NCBI GenBank assembly: GCA_026416955.1
Contig: JAOAEE010000013.1
Coordinates: 124,001 to 188,000, forward strand
Source: Ignavibacteria bacterium
GTDB taxonomy: Bacteria; Bacteroidota; Ignavibacteria; Kapaibacteriales; UBA2268
Direction of reading: 5' to 3'
Length of the DNA: 64,000 bases
Below are positions 50,062 to 60,260 of this stretch, in pieces. The position numbers and the translations under genes are program-made. Within the stretch, counting starts at the first letter, position 1. Each line of letters starts with the position of its first letter. The notes beneath the pieces are model-generated. The model saw only the letters and a program-made list of their open reading frames with translations. It was not told where the DNA came from and searched no databases.

Positions 50062-50508
50062 TTACTCCTTTGTAGCCAACAAAATTGCTTCGCGAATTTT
50101 GTTATATGTTCCACAACGACAAATATGTTCAGACATCTCCCTATTAATATCCTCAATTGTTGGTTTAGGGATTTTACTTATTAAGTAGTAAGCTCTAATA
50201 ATTTGTCCGGGCTGGCAATAACCACATTGGCTAACACTTAATTCATTCCAAGCCTTTTGCAATGGATGGTCTCCATTCTGGGAAATACCTTCGATTGTTG
50301 TAACTTCCTTGCCTTCTACAAATCCAATTGGAACAAGACAAGACTGTTCTGGAACCCCATCGATTAAAACCGTACACACTTTGCACACCCCAATACCACA
50401 ACCATACTTCGTACCAGTCAACTTCAAAAGGTCTCGCAATACCCATAACAAAGGCATATCCGATTCAACATCCAAATTATACTCAACTTTGTTGACTTTA
50501 ATTTTCAT
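50062..50508 (-). CDS. (2Fe-2S)-binding subunit of xanthine dehydrogenase family (IorA-like)
   Basis: CGIGVCKVCTVLIDGVPEQSC and CGYCQPGQ...HICRCGTYNKIREAI cysteine motifs; no signal peptide. Confidence 0.93.
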   Translation of the reverse strand: MKIKVNKVEYNLDVESDMPLLWVLRDLLKLTGTKYGCGIGVCKVCTVLIDGVPEQSCLVPIGFVEGKEVTTIEGISQNGDHPLQKAWNELSVSQCGYCQPGQIIRAYYLISKIPKPTIEDINREMSEHICRCGTYNKIREAILLATKE

Positions 50509-50600
50509 ATGAATGATTTTTATTTAACACAAGCAAAATTATGAAAAATATCACAAAATCAGCTAAATGAATATTGAAAAGTAAATCCAATTGAAAAGAA

Positions 50601-50622
50601 AAAGGGCGATTTCTCGCCCTTT
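50601..50622 (-). terminator. Intrinsic terminator-like hairpin downstream of trxA
   Basis: AAAGGGCGA tttc TCGCCCTTT. Confidence 0.8.
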
Positions 50623-50646
50623 AATCAATAACAAAAAAGAAAAAAA

Positions 50647-51015
50647 TTAATGAATTAAAGGTTTTTTAATGTTGAATAAGTCTTCGATTGCTCTTTCATA
50701 AACTTCTTTAGGCATAGCACCAACAGCAATTCGTGGTTCATCATCTATTGGAATAAAAAGAACTGTTGGTATTGAACGAATTCCAAACATTGCGGAAAGT
50801 TCTTGCTCTTGGTCTGTGTCTATTTTATAAAAATCAATTAATCCTTGATACTCTTTATCGAGTTCTTCTAAAATCGGCGACACAGCCTTGCAAGGACCAC
50901 ACCAATCTGCGTAGAAATCGATGATAGCGGGTTTTTTCCCTTTAAATACCCATTGGTCGTTGTTTTCGTAATCGAAAACTTTCTCGATGAATGATTCTTT
51001 TGTTAATAATGTCAT
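50647..51015 (-). CDS. trxA: Thioredoxin
   Basis: IDFYADWCGPCKAVSPILEEL active site; cis-Pro SIPTVLF. Confidence 0.95.
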   Translation of the reverse strand: MTLLTKESFIEKVFDYENNDQWVFKGKKPAIIDFYADWCGPCKAVSPILEELDKEYQGLIDFYKIDTDQEQELSAMFGIRSIPTVLFIPIDDEPRIAVGAMPKEVYERAIEDLFNIKKPLIH

Positions 51016-51140
51016 AAAAATGCTCCTAAAAAATAATAAATTAATAAACTAACAATAAAATAAACGTTTAGTAATATTTTTTATTTTCAAAAAGCAACTT
51101 AATCAATTTTTTTAATTTTGAAAATTAAATTTTTTTAAAT

Positions 51141-52220
51141 ATGAAAATTGGTATTGTAGGTCTACCATACTCTGGAAAAACTACTTTTTTCGATTCATTA
51201 ACATTTGTTGGTGGAGAAGAAACTGTCCACAATCGTACAAAATCGAATATTTCTATAATAAAGGTTCCAGATAAAAGATTAGATTACCTTGTCGAAATTT
51301 TTAATCCCAAAAGGAAAGTTAATGCCACTATCGAAGTAGACGATTTTATGGGAAGCTCTAACCCAGAAATTTCAACTTACAATAATAAGTTTGCAACACT
51401 TGCAAAAAATTACGACGCCTTTATTTTAATTGTTCGGGGCTTCGAAGACTCTTCGGTTCCACACATCAAAGAAACAATCGACATAGAACGAGATATAAAA
51501 ATCTTTTTCGAGGACACAAGCATTTTCGACCTTTCTTTCCTTGAAAAAAGATTAGAAAATATTGAAAAAGAACTTACAAGAGGAAAAAACAAAGAAGAAT
51601 TATTAAAAACAAAAGAAATTCTAACAAAATGGAACGAAACATTATTATCTGGTAAATCTTTAAGAGAATTGGAGTTAAGTAAAGAAGAAGAACTCCTTCA
51701 AAAAAACTACCAACTCCTTACTATGAAACCCTTAATAATAGCAATAAATTTATCGGAAAAAGATATCGAAAGTTCGAATAAAATTACAAAAGAAGTTAGG
51801 CAAAAATTTCAAACAAAAAACATTAGAATTGAACCCTTCTTTGCCAAAATTGAATTTGAATTGTCTCGATTGCCCGAGGAAGATAGATTGGATTTTATGC
51901 AAAACTTCGGTTTAACCGAGTCCGCTCTGTCGAGACTCATTAGAGCGGCATATGACCTACTTGGGTTACAATCCTTTTTCACAGTTGGAGAAGATGAGTG
52001 TCGGGCTTGGACAATACGAAAAGGTATGACAGCACAAGAAGCTGCTGGGGTTATTCACACAGACTTCTACAACAAATTCATTCGTGCAGAAGTTGTTCAT
52101 TTTGATGATTTTAAAGAATGTGGTTCATTTGCAAGATGTAAAGAAAAAGGAGTTTTCCGCCTCGAAGGTAAAGAATATATAGTAAAGGATGGTGATATAA
52201 TGCATATTCGTCATAATTAA
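51141..52220 (+). CDS. YchF-like GTPase/ATPase (divergent P-loop)
   Basis: GLPYSGKTTFFDSLT P-loop; NLSE in place of NKxD; TGS-like C-term MTAQEAAGVIHTDFYNKFIRAEVVHFDDF. Confidence 0.85.
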   Translation: MKIGIVGLPYSGKTTFFDSLTFVGGEETVHNRTKSNISIIKVPDKRLDYLVEIFNPKRKVNATIEVDDFMGSSNPEISTYNNKFATLAKNYDAFILIVRGFEDSSVPHIKETIDIERDIKIFFEDTSIFDLSFLEKRLENIEKELTRGKNKEELLKTKEILTKWNETLLSGKSLRELELSKEEELLQKNYQLLTMKPLIIAINLSEKDIESSNKITKEVRQKFQTKNIRIEPFFAKIEFELSRLPEEDRLDFMQNFGLTESALSRLIRAAYDLLGLQSFFTVGEDECRAWTIRKGMTAQEAAGVIHTDFYNKFIRAEVVHFDDFKECGSFARCKEKGVFRLEGKEYIVKDGDIMHIRHN

Positions 52221-53548
52221 CTTCGATGCTCTACAAGCGAAGCTGCACTCCTCCTTTTCCCGTGAACTATATTTGGAGCAACAAAATCTCTGGCAGGTTT
52301 AACTCTTTTCTCGAACTCAGAACGAAATTTTGTCAAAAACCCTTTAACTGGCCAGGCAGCAGCGTCACCCAAAGCACAAATTGTATTACCCTCAATATTA
52401 GAGGCAACAGAATAAAGTAAATCTAAATCTTTTGAAGTAGCATTACCCTCATATATTCTTTTAAGAACCTTTTCCATCCAACCACACCCTTCACGACAAG
52501 GGGTACATTGGCCACAGGATTCGTGATGATAAAAATGTGCAATCCGATAGGTTATTTTTACAATATCGGTGTCTTCATCCATTACAATAATACCCCCAGT
52601 ACCAATGTGGGTACCATATTTTTGAAGCGATTCCTCGTCCATCAAAGCTTCTTCAGCTTCTTCTGCAGTGAGTGGTGGCATCGAAGAACCACCGGGTATG
52701 ACCGCCTTCAGAGCTTTATTTTTCCATACACCACCGCAATGTTCGTATATAATCTCCTTTAAAGGAACTCCAGTAGGAAGTTCGTATACACCAGGTTTAT
52801 TGATATGTCCACTTACCCCAAATAACAAAGTTCCGGGATGTCTCGGTGCACCAATTTTTGCATACTCATCTCCACCCATATTAATAATTGGTGGAACAGC
52901 TGCAATGGTTTCCACATTGTTGATTGTGGTAGGATATCCCCACAATCCTCTTTGGGCTGGGAATGGTGGTTTAAACCGGGGATAACCTCTATCTCCTTCA
53001 ATTGAACTCATCAAAGCAGTTTCTTCCCCACATATGTAGGCACCAGCACCTTTATGAATGTAAATATTAAGCCAATAATCACTTCCAAAAGTTTCTTTCA
53101 TTTTAATTCCTACGAAACCTTTATCGTAAGCTATATCCAAGGCACTTTGCATCAAATTAATCCACTTATGATATTCACCACGAATGTAAATGTATGCAGT
53201 ATTAATACCCATTGCATATCCAGCAATTAATATTCCTTCGATTAATTGAAATGGATTGAATTCGAATATTTGCCTATCTTTAAAGGAACCGGGCTCGGAT
53301 TCATCACCATTTACGCATAGATATTTCGGTACATCATTGGTTTTTGGCATAAAAGACCACTTTAGCCCAGTGGGGAAACAAGCTCCACCACGCCCTCTAA
53401 GTCCAGATTTTTTAACCTCGCTTATTACTTCATCTGGGGTCATTGTTAAAGCTTTTCTATAAGCCTCAAAACCACCATTAGTTAGGTAGGTTTCAATGTT
53501 GTTTAAATTAGGAATATCTGGTAAAAGTAATTTTGGATATTTGTTCAT
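52217..53548 (-). CDS. nuoF: NADH-quinone oxidoreductase subunit F
   Basis: SGLRGRGGACFPTGLKWSFM, YICGEETALMSSIEGDRGYPRFKPPFPAQRGLWGYPTTINNVET, ESCGQCTPCREG. Confidence 0.95.
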   Translation of the reverse strand: MNKYPKLLLPDIPNLNNIETYLTNGGFEAYRKALTMTPDEVISEVKKSGLRGRGGACFPTGLKWSFMPKTNDVPKYLCVNGDESEPGSFKDRQIFEFNPFQLIEGILIAGYAMGINTAYIYIRGEYHKWINLMQSALDIAYDKGFVGIKMKETFGSDYWLNIYIHKGAGAYICGEETALMSSIEGDRGYPRFKPPFPAQRGLWGYPTTINNVETIAAVPPIINMGGDEYAKIGAPRHPGTLLFGVSGHINKPGVYELPTGVPLKEIIYEHCGGVWKNKALKAVIPGGSSMPPLTAEEAEEALMDEESLQKYGTHIGTGGIIVMDEDTDIVKITYRIAHFYHHESCGQCTPCREGCGWMEKVLKRIYEGNATSKDLDLLYSVASNIEGNTICALGDAAAWPVKGFLTKFRSEFEKRVKPARDFVAPNIVHGKRRSAASLVEHRS

Positions 53549-53620
53549 TTTTTCGACCTAATAAAATAACTAATTTACAAAAGGAACAGCAAAATAATAA
53601 ATTTGAATATCAAAATAATT

Positions 53621-56600
53621 TTAATTATTTATTATGTAAGTTTGAACCAAATCTCCAAGTCTTAAAATCCCATAATATAATTGGTTTTTACTTAATGGAA
53701 CTTGATAAGTTACAATAATCTCACCTTTTTCTAATTTTTCGAACCTGTCTTTAAGAATACACCTTCCAAGCATATCGTATATAAAGAACTCAGTGTCGTA
53801 GAAAACATTATTTGAAATAATTTTTACATAAAATCCGTTCTCACCCAAACCAAAATCGAACATTGGTAATGTTTCAGAAGATATTAACCTAAGGTCTGGA
53901 ACACATACACTATCAATTTCAACTGAACCGTCTTGCAAAACAACCTTAGGTTGCCTATTTGAAAATATTTTGAAATCATCAAATTTCAATTCAGAACCCT
54001 TTCTGTCTCCCAAAAAGACCATCCCTTCGAGATAAAACAAAACTCCCTCGCTAATATTTTGTTGCTTAGGATTAATTCCAACCTTGATTATCCCATCATT
54101 ATGATTAATCTCTGGGTTAATCCAAAAAGAACCAGAGTAAACACTCGTAACATTAAAAACTCTTGGGTAAAATAAAATTTTAACATTCATTGAGTCCAAA
54201 CTACCTACAGAGGAATTTTCGAAATTAAACCTAACAGGTACTTTCCCGACTGTAAATGGTTTAAACTTATGCTTCTCAATAAATGCCGAAAAAATCGGAG
54301 GCTTAGGTGCTTTTCCTTTACCCTTTACTACCACCATTAACAATGTATCGCAAGGAAATCCTAATCTTAGCTCTGCAATTGTTTCGAATATACCCTCTGA
54401 AATTGGTTTAAAGCTTATGTTAATAATTGAAGAATCTTTTTGTGGCAAAAGTAAGTTTATATTACCTTTGGGATTGATATTAAAGTTGGTTTCATCTCTT
54501 ATTATGGTAGAAAGAATATTAATTAATGTATCGCCAATGTTATAAATGAATACATTTTTCGAACCAACAGTACCAATTTCAACCTCTCCAAAATCAACAG
54601 TATCTTTGCTGGCTAAAAATTTTCCACGAATTAACTCCCCTTTTAAAAATAAATGGTATTCTGTTCCACAAGGGTCAAGAACGAGCTTAACCATTGCAAA
54701 ATATTTTCCATTTTTTTGTGGAGAAAAAGAAAATTGAATATTTGAACCATCGGACAAACTGGTTCCTTTTTGCAAGGAGCATTTAAAAGGACTTTGAATA
54801 TCTATGTTTTTTACTTTTGTTAACCCAAAAGTATCCCCTACAATTCTAACACTTAGGGATTTTTGGAATTCTTCAATATCGAAACAACCTTGTAATTTTC
54901 CGAAGTCGATTGTATCTTGGGCAAAATTAACAATTATTCCTTTCTTTGTGTATCTTACTTCAAACGAATCTAAAATCGTACAAGGTTCAATTTCAAGGTA
55001 TATCTTACTTTTATTAACTCCCAAATTACTTGGGTTTACAACAAATTCAATTTGTATATTTCCAAGGCTACCAACCTTCGAGGTTGAATTTACAATTTTA
55101 ATATCATTGTTTTGCGACTTTAAGTTTAAAGCTAAATCGAAATTAGACTTATTGACAAAATCGACAACAAATTTCTTCGAAACTTCACACTCATCAAAAA
55201 CTATATTCTCTATTGAATTGGTGTTGACAACATATTGCACCTTTTCAACTTTGCCTTTAATTGGAATAATTAATGAGTCTGGAATATTTGAGTAAGAAAA
55301 ATATATTTTCAAAAATCCAACGTAACTTCCTATCCCAAAATTAGGAAGTTTTACCACAAAATCTACTTTACCATTAATTGACAATGAAATTGGTACCTTT
55401 GGGGTAATTAACTCGAATGGGTTATCAAGCAAAACATTAGTAATTTTTATTTCCTCATTAGAATCATTAAATAAAGATAAAGTTGAATCCATCGAAAAAG
55501 CGAAACAATCTGGAATAATTCCAAAGTCAATCTCCTTCTTAGTAAATATTAAAACAGTCTTTGCCTTCGTTCCTTCTAAAAATATAGTATCTATTTGATT
55601 ACACTCTTTATGCAAAAACATTTTTCCAGAAATATTACCAGAACGAAGTGGTTTAAATCGAACAACCAGGTTCACTTGCCCTTTTGGTAATAAAACAAAA
55701 GGTAATTTCGGCGAAACTAACTCAAATGAATTTCCATCTTCAAAGACGATTTTATCAATTTTGACTGTATCGGAACTCAAGTTTGTAACAACAATTGTTG
55801 TATCTTTCGATACTTCATTCTTATCCACAAAAAATTTGACAACAGTCGGGGAATATCTTAACTTTAAATCTAAGTATTTAACGGTAATCTTTGGAGTTTT
55901 AGTTGTACATATATCATTACTTGCCGAGAAGAAGTACGAACCACTCGATGTAATCGTCCATTCAGACTTTTCTGCTTCTTCAACTAATTTGTCATCTTTG
56001 AAAAAGCCGAACTTAAACCACCCCAGAAGTCTACAATTTATTGATTCATTCGGACAGAGAACAATGGTAGTATCTCTTTTTACTTCCTTTCCATTGAGAA
56101 TTAAAGAAATTTGAGGAAATTTAACAATATTAATATTGACGCTTTCGGACAAAACGGAACAACCAAGACTGTCTTGAACTTCAACTTTGTATGCACCAGA
56201 GGTTGTCACAATTAGCGAATCGGAAAAATTTCCAGAAATACTATTTCCATCTATGAACCATCTGAAAATTACAGAACTATACCTATTTCTATTTTGAACT
56301 TTTAGAACGATTGTATCACCTTCGCAGACTTTTGCACTACCCTTTGAAATATAGATTTCTGGTTTTGGAGGAAGGGTTTTTTCAACCTCAACCTGGGCAA
56401 AAGTTCTTTGATTATAAGAGCGACCACGGGCATTTGTTTCATCATTATCCTCGTTGAAATCGTCAAATTTGAACCTAAAAGCATAAATTCGATAAACATA
56501 ACGCATTCCACATTGCAGGGAGTACTTGTCGACAAAACGAGTTATTTGGGAATAATTAACTATTCCAATAATCGTTCCCGAACCCAAATTGTCTCCAATT

Positions 56601-57508
56601 TTGTATCTTTTCCCATCAATTGGATGAATAGCACTTCCAAGATTATCATAAGGAATTCTTACAATTAAATAACCTGAAACGCTATCTTGCGGATAAGGGT
56701 CTACCATTACATTCCAAGATAGAATTACACTATCTTTGAAAACTTTTGCATTTGCACTGGGAGAATTCCAATTTGGTTCCCTTAGACTTCGCCAAAACAA
56801 TTGATTTTGGTTCAAAAAGTTCACCCTGTTATTCGGTTTACCTTTTGTAATAAGGTCAGCAGATTGGGTTACTTCCTCTTCTCTTGTATCGAAACCTTTA
56901 TTGTATGCCGAAAGAGTTAAACCTGGGCAAACACGAACAGTTACTCCACCACGTGTTATACTCCCAACATAACTTATTTTGGGGTCGGGCATAGTCAACC
57001 AATCTCCACCAGCAGAAGGCATATGAGCAAGAGCGTGAACGTGATTATCGTTTTGGTCAAGTATTTCGACAATTTCGCTCTCTTGGGCAAGGTTTAATGC
57101 TTTTTGATACCATTCGGGTCCGACAATGCAACTGAAACACCGCTTTTCGAAATAAGTTTCATTTTCTGCATCAATTTCTATATAACCATCACTTTTGTCG
57201 ACATCAACACTTTGGTATGCAGAATATCGATGGTTTATTACAATAATAGTACCCGCGCGTAAATTTCGCCATAATGGATGATTTTTAAAACGAATGCCCC
57301 CGGTCCACTGTGAAGGGGGAGGGGTTGAACCCGCATTATCGCGCAAAGTAAATCCAACAAGGTCGACATTATCTTCGACGACCAAAAGTTCAGTCCATTC
57401 CCCAAGTGGGTCGCCAGAAACATTGTAGTATTCACTTACAACCACCTTCTGGGAGTAAGAAGCAATTGAGAGATTAATAAAAATTATTAGTATAATCAAT
57501 TTTTTCAT
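53621..57508 (-). CDS. Large secreted protein: lamin-tail-like N-terminus, Ig-like and choice-of-anchor (ASPM-SPD-2-like) repeats, T9SS-like C-terminus
   Basis: Signal peptide; GEWTELLVVEDNVDLVGFTLRDNAG; repeated VDFGxxxxGxxxxKxVxIxNxGD-type modules; C-term FFIYDMLGRCILKDRFEKLEKG. Confidence 0.8.
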   Translation of the reverse strand: MKKLIILIIFINLSIASYSQKVVVSEYYNVSGDPLGEWTELLVVEDNVDLVGFTLRDNAGSTPPPSQWTGGIRFKNHPLWRNLRAGTIIVINHRYSAYQSVDVDKSDGYIEIDAENETYFEKRCFSCIVGPEWYQKALNLAQESEIVEILDQNDNHVHALAHMPSAGGDWLTMPDPKISYVGSITRGGVTVRVCPGLTLSAYNKGFDTREEEVTQSADLITKGKPNNRVNFLNQNQLFWRSLREPNWNSPSANAKVFKDSVILSWNVMVDPYPQDSVSGYLIVRIPYDNLGSAIHPIDGKRYKIGDNLGSGTIIGIVNYSQITRFVDKYSLQCGMRYVYRIYAFRFKFDDFNEDNDETNARGRSYNQRTFAQVEVEKTLPPKPEIYISKGSAKVCEGDTIVLKVQNRNRYSSVIFRWFIDGNSISGNFSDSLIVTTSGAYKVEVQDSLGCSVLSESVNINIVKFPQISLILNGKEVKRDTTIVLCPNESINCRLLGWFKFGFFKDDKLVEEAEKSEWTITSSGSYFFSASNDICTTKTPKITVKYLDLKLRYSPTVVKFFVDKNEVSKDTTIVVTNLSSDTVKIDKIVFEDGNSFELVSPKLPFVLLPKGQVNLVVRFKPLRSGNISGKMFLHKECNQIDTIFLEGTKAKTVLIFTKKEIDFGIIPDCFAFSMDSTLSLFNDSNEEIKITNVLLDNPFELITPKVPISLSINGKVDFVVKLPNFGIGSYVGFLKIYFSYSNIPDSLIIPIKGKVEKVQYVVNTNSIENIVFDECEVSKKFVVDFVNKSNFDLALNLKSQNNDIKIVNSTSKVGSLGNIQIEFVVNPSNLGVNKSKIYLEIEPCTILDSFEVRYTKKGIIVNFAQDTIDFGKLQGCFDIEEFQKSLSVRIVGDTFGLTKVKNIDIQSPFKCSLQKGTSLSDGSNIQFSFSPQKNGKYFAMVKLVLDPCGTEYHLFLKGELIRGKFLASKDTVDFGEVEIGTVGSKNVFIYNIGDTLINILSTIIRDETNFNINPKGNINLLLPQKDSSIINISFKPISEGIFETIAELRLGFPCDTLLMVVVKGKGKAPKPPIFSAFIEKHKFKPFTVGKVPVRFNFENSSVGSLDSMNVKILFYPRVFNVTSVYSGSFWINPEINHNDGIIKVGINPKQQNISEGVLFYLEGMVFLGDRKGSELKFDDFKIFSNRQPKVVLQDGSVEIDSVCVPDLRLISSETLPMFDFGLGENGFYVKIISNNVFYDTEFFIYDMLGRCILKDRFEKLEKGEIIVTYQVPLSKNQLYYGILRLGDLVQTYIINN

Positions 57509-57568
57509 ATTTGTCTCTCCGAAAAAAACAAAATTAGTTTATAAAAATTAAAGAAAAGTTAATCTGAA

Positions 57569-59749
57569 CTAATGGTAATATTGCAACTTAAGGCTAATCA
57601 ATCTTGTTGGAGCAAGATTTCCTACCATTTCAGCATAATAATAATCAAAAAGATTTTGAACTGCTAAATTAAAGGAAAAAGGGACTTTAAAATATCTTAG
57701 GTCTATACCAAGATTTAAATCAACAACATAAATCGGAACCAATGCATCGTAATCCTCGATTTGTAATCGAAGCATATCATCGAGCTTTTCGATTTTACTA
57801 ATGTAACGAAAATCGATAGTAGAATTGATAAAATTAAAGGGAATTGAGACTGAACTGATTAAAGAAAATCGAGAACGATATTTCAATATCGAATTGTCTT
57901 TCAAATCCTTAGGTTCTATTGCCGTAAACCCAATAGAAAAGGGAAATTTTTTAAAAAGTAAAGTTCTAATAACAAATTCCCCACCAAAAATTTGTGCACG
58001 CATAATGTTTTCGAACTTAATTCTTGGTTTCCCTTCAATCGAATAATTTGGTTCAATTAAGTCGTTGTAATAGGAATAAAAAATAGAAAAATCAAAAATA
58101 ATTGGGATAATAAAATTATCAAATTCCAACAATGTTCCAATTTCAGAAGACCAGGAAAATTCCGAGCGCAAGTTGTAATTAGGTTCAACCTCGAACCCAC
58201 TGTACTTAATCGTTGCAAATCTCTCTGCTAATGATGGGCTACGAAATCCTCTGGCAAGTGAAAAACGAACGCTTTTTTTCTCGTCAAATAAATAGTTTAA
58301 TCCTATTTTTGGGGAAAATTCTAAATATTGCCTCGATGAATCAGATTTTTCAATGTCAAACCTACCACCAAATGTGACAATAAAGTTGAAAAACTTGCTT
58401 AATTCAACTTGTGAAAAAATAGAAACCAAATTTTGTTTGTGTCTACCATAGATGTTTGATTCAACCCAATTACGTGTAAAATTAACACCATAAGTCAACA
58501 ATGTGTTGTCCAACAAGTGAGAATTAAACTGAAATTCCGTATTAAAAGAATAAGCCCTACTTTTTCTATATTCTTCGCTATTAGGTGGCAACATATTGTC
58601 AATATGGGTCATAAACAAAGATGTTTTAATATTTGTAAAAGTGTTACTTGTTATAATAAATTTATGGTCTAAGGAAACATTTGCTTTTTCTGAAATTAAA
58701 AAACGAGATAAATCGGTATTGGAGGGAGGTCGAGTTGCACTATCCAAACTGTTCCAATAAACCCAATCGTTTCGTTTATCGGAACTAAAAAAACCAAAAA
58801 GCGAAAATTTCCCATAATTTTTGAAATTTCGGGTTAATTTGGCAAATATGTTATACCTTGTGCTTTTGTCAAACAGTCTGTAACTCTCGTCGTTAACATA
58901 GTTTGCACTCAAAAGCAATTTAAATAAGTCGAAATTATTAGAAAAATATCCCCCAAACGAAGTTTTAGTAGTTAATTTGTGGGTGTAAACCCATTGTTCA
59001 TATTTCGGCTTAGTATAAACACCACTTTGAATCCTAAATGAATAGGACAAAGTATCAAGAGCTTCTTTTGTGGTAACATTAATTACTCCGCCAATTGCAT
59101 TAGAACCGTAAAGACTTGACCCAGCACCTTTCACAATTTCGATATTCGAAATAGCTTCGGGTGGGACAATATCGTATTTTGCATCCGAGTTATCCCCCGA
59201 TAGCATTGGAATTCCGTCGACAAGATATGCTACGCGGGACCCAACTCCGAAAGAGAATCCAGAAGAACCTCGAATATTAATATTATCCTTGTTGACAATA
59301 ATACCGGGAACATATCTAAATGCTTCGTCTAAACGAACATAATTCCGAGTATTATAAATTTCGCTGGGAACAAACGAAACACTAATTGGAACTTCTTGAA
59401 CTGTTTGTAACTTTTTCGACGCAGTAACAACCAACTCTTGTGTTTGAATAGACCTTGGCACAAGTTGCAATACAAGGGTATCTGTATAAGGTATTGTAAC
59501 AGAAATTTTGCGCGTTTCATATCCCACAAAGGAAACTATTAATGAATATTTACCCTTAGAAATTTTGGTTAATGTAAACTTACCTTCTTTATTTGTTAAT
59601 GCACCGTAATTTGTACCTTCGAGCCTAATAGTAGCCCCCACCAACGGTTGTTGAGAATTAATATCATAAACTAAACCAACCAAATCATAGGCTTGGTTCT
59701 TGTAGTAGAAAACAATCAAAGCAATAATAATAATTAATGTATTTCTCAT
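57569..59749 (-). CDS. TonB-dependent receptor with carboxypeptidase-like regulatory domain
   Basis: GLVYDINSQQPLVGATIRLEGTNYGALTNKEGKFTL; plug IEIVKGAGSSLYGSNAIGGVINVTTKEA; C-terminal barrel ending in aromatic strand. Confidence 0.93.
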   Translation of the reverse strand: MRNTLIIIIALIVFYYKNQAYDLVGLVYDINSQQPLVGATIRLEGTNYGALTNKEGKFTLTKISKGKYSLIVSFVGYETRKISVTIPYTDTLVLQLVPRSIQTQELVVTASKKLQTVQEVPISVSFVPSEIYNTRNYVRLDEAFRYVPGIIVNKDNINIRGSSGFSFGVGSRVAYLVDGIPMLSGDNSDAKYDIVPPEAISNIEIVKGAGSSLYGSNAIGGVINVTTKEALDTLSYSFRIQSGVYTKPKYEQWVYTHKLTTKTSFGGYFSNNFDLFKLLLSANYVNDESYRLFDKSTRYNIFAKLTRNFKNYGKFSLFGFFSSDKRNDWVYWNSLDSATRPPSNTDLSRFLISEKANVSLDHKFIITSNTFTNIKTSLFMTHIDNMLPPNSEEYRKSRAYSFNTEFQFNSHLLDNTLLTYGVNFTRNWVESNIYGRHKQNLVSIFSQVELSKFFNFIVTFGGRFDIEKSDSSRQYLEFSPKIGLNYLFDEKKSVRFSLARGFRSPSLAERFATIKYSGFEVEPNYNLRSEFSWSSEIGTLLEFDNFIIPIIFDFSIFYSYYNDLIEPNYSIEGKPRIKFENIMRAQIFGGEFVIRTLLFKKFPFSIGFTAIEPKDLKDNSILKYRSRFSLISSVSIPFNFINSTIDFRYISKIEKLDDMLRLQIEDYDALVPIYVVDLNLGIDLRYFKVPFSFNLAVQNLFDYYYAEMVGNLAPTRLISLKLQYYH

Positions 59750-59753
59750 AAAA

Positions 59754-60260
59754 CTAAAAAGGTTGTTTAGGTAAATTGTAAAAATCGACTAGAATATTGA
59801 CATTTTCAATAACTCTCCCTTTTGTAACTATTATCTTTTTCGGTGTCCTTTCATAAGTCATCTCGTCAGAAAATACACCAATTGCTTTCCATTCCAAAAT
59901 TGAACCATACCTTAAAGCAGCAACTAAATATTTTATTTCAACTGGTGGTTTTTCTATTTTCAACTCGAAACCTATTGTGTCTTTGAATCTTTCCAAGCTT
60001 TCTGAAATAAAGGCATTACCCGAAACAATTTCATTTATCAAATCTTTCGGTGGATATTCCTTAAACCCAACTACTCTTAATTCCACAGCAGAATCGGGCG
60101 GGGGCCAACTATTTTTCCCGGAAATTACAATCACTTTCCCTTTAATAAAGGACTCTTCTTTCTGCAAAGTAGGGTCTAGTCCTTCTTGGCAAGCAAAAAG
60201 TGCGAAAACTAAAATAAAAACTATTATTTTATGATTGCAAATTTTTTCAAAGAGGAACAT
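59754..60260 (-). CDS. Small lipoprotein
   Basis: Lipobox-like VFALFAC; start codon lies 37 nt inside the upstream subtilase gene. Confidence 0.65.
   Translation of the reverse strand: MFLFEKICNHKIIVFILVFALFACQEGLDPTLQKEESFIKGKVIVISGKNSWPPPDSAVELRVVGFKEYPPKDLINEIVSGNAFISESLERFKDTIGFELKIEKPPVEIKYLVAALRYGSILEWKAIGVFSDEMTYERTPKKIIVTKGRVIENVNILVDFYNLPKQPF

Noticed and set aside
50058-50156. Extended N-terminus of the molybdoenzyme ORF (start 50156)
   Set aside because: Overlaps the 2Fe-2S gene; start at 50057 has SD AAAGGAG and yields the Tat signal.
51061-51120. TAAACGTTTA palindrome and TAATTTTG box in the trxA/ychF divergent gap
   Set aside because: Short motifs expected by chance in AT-rich sequence; no supporting partner element found.
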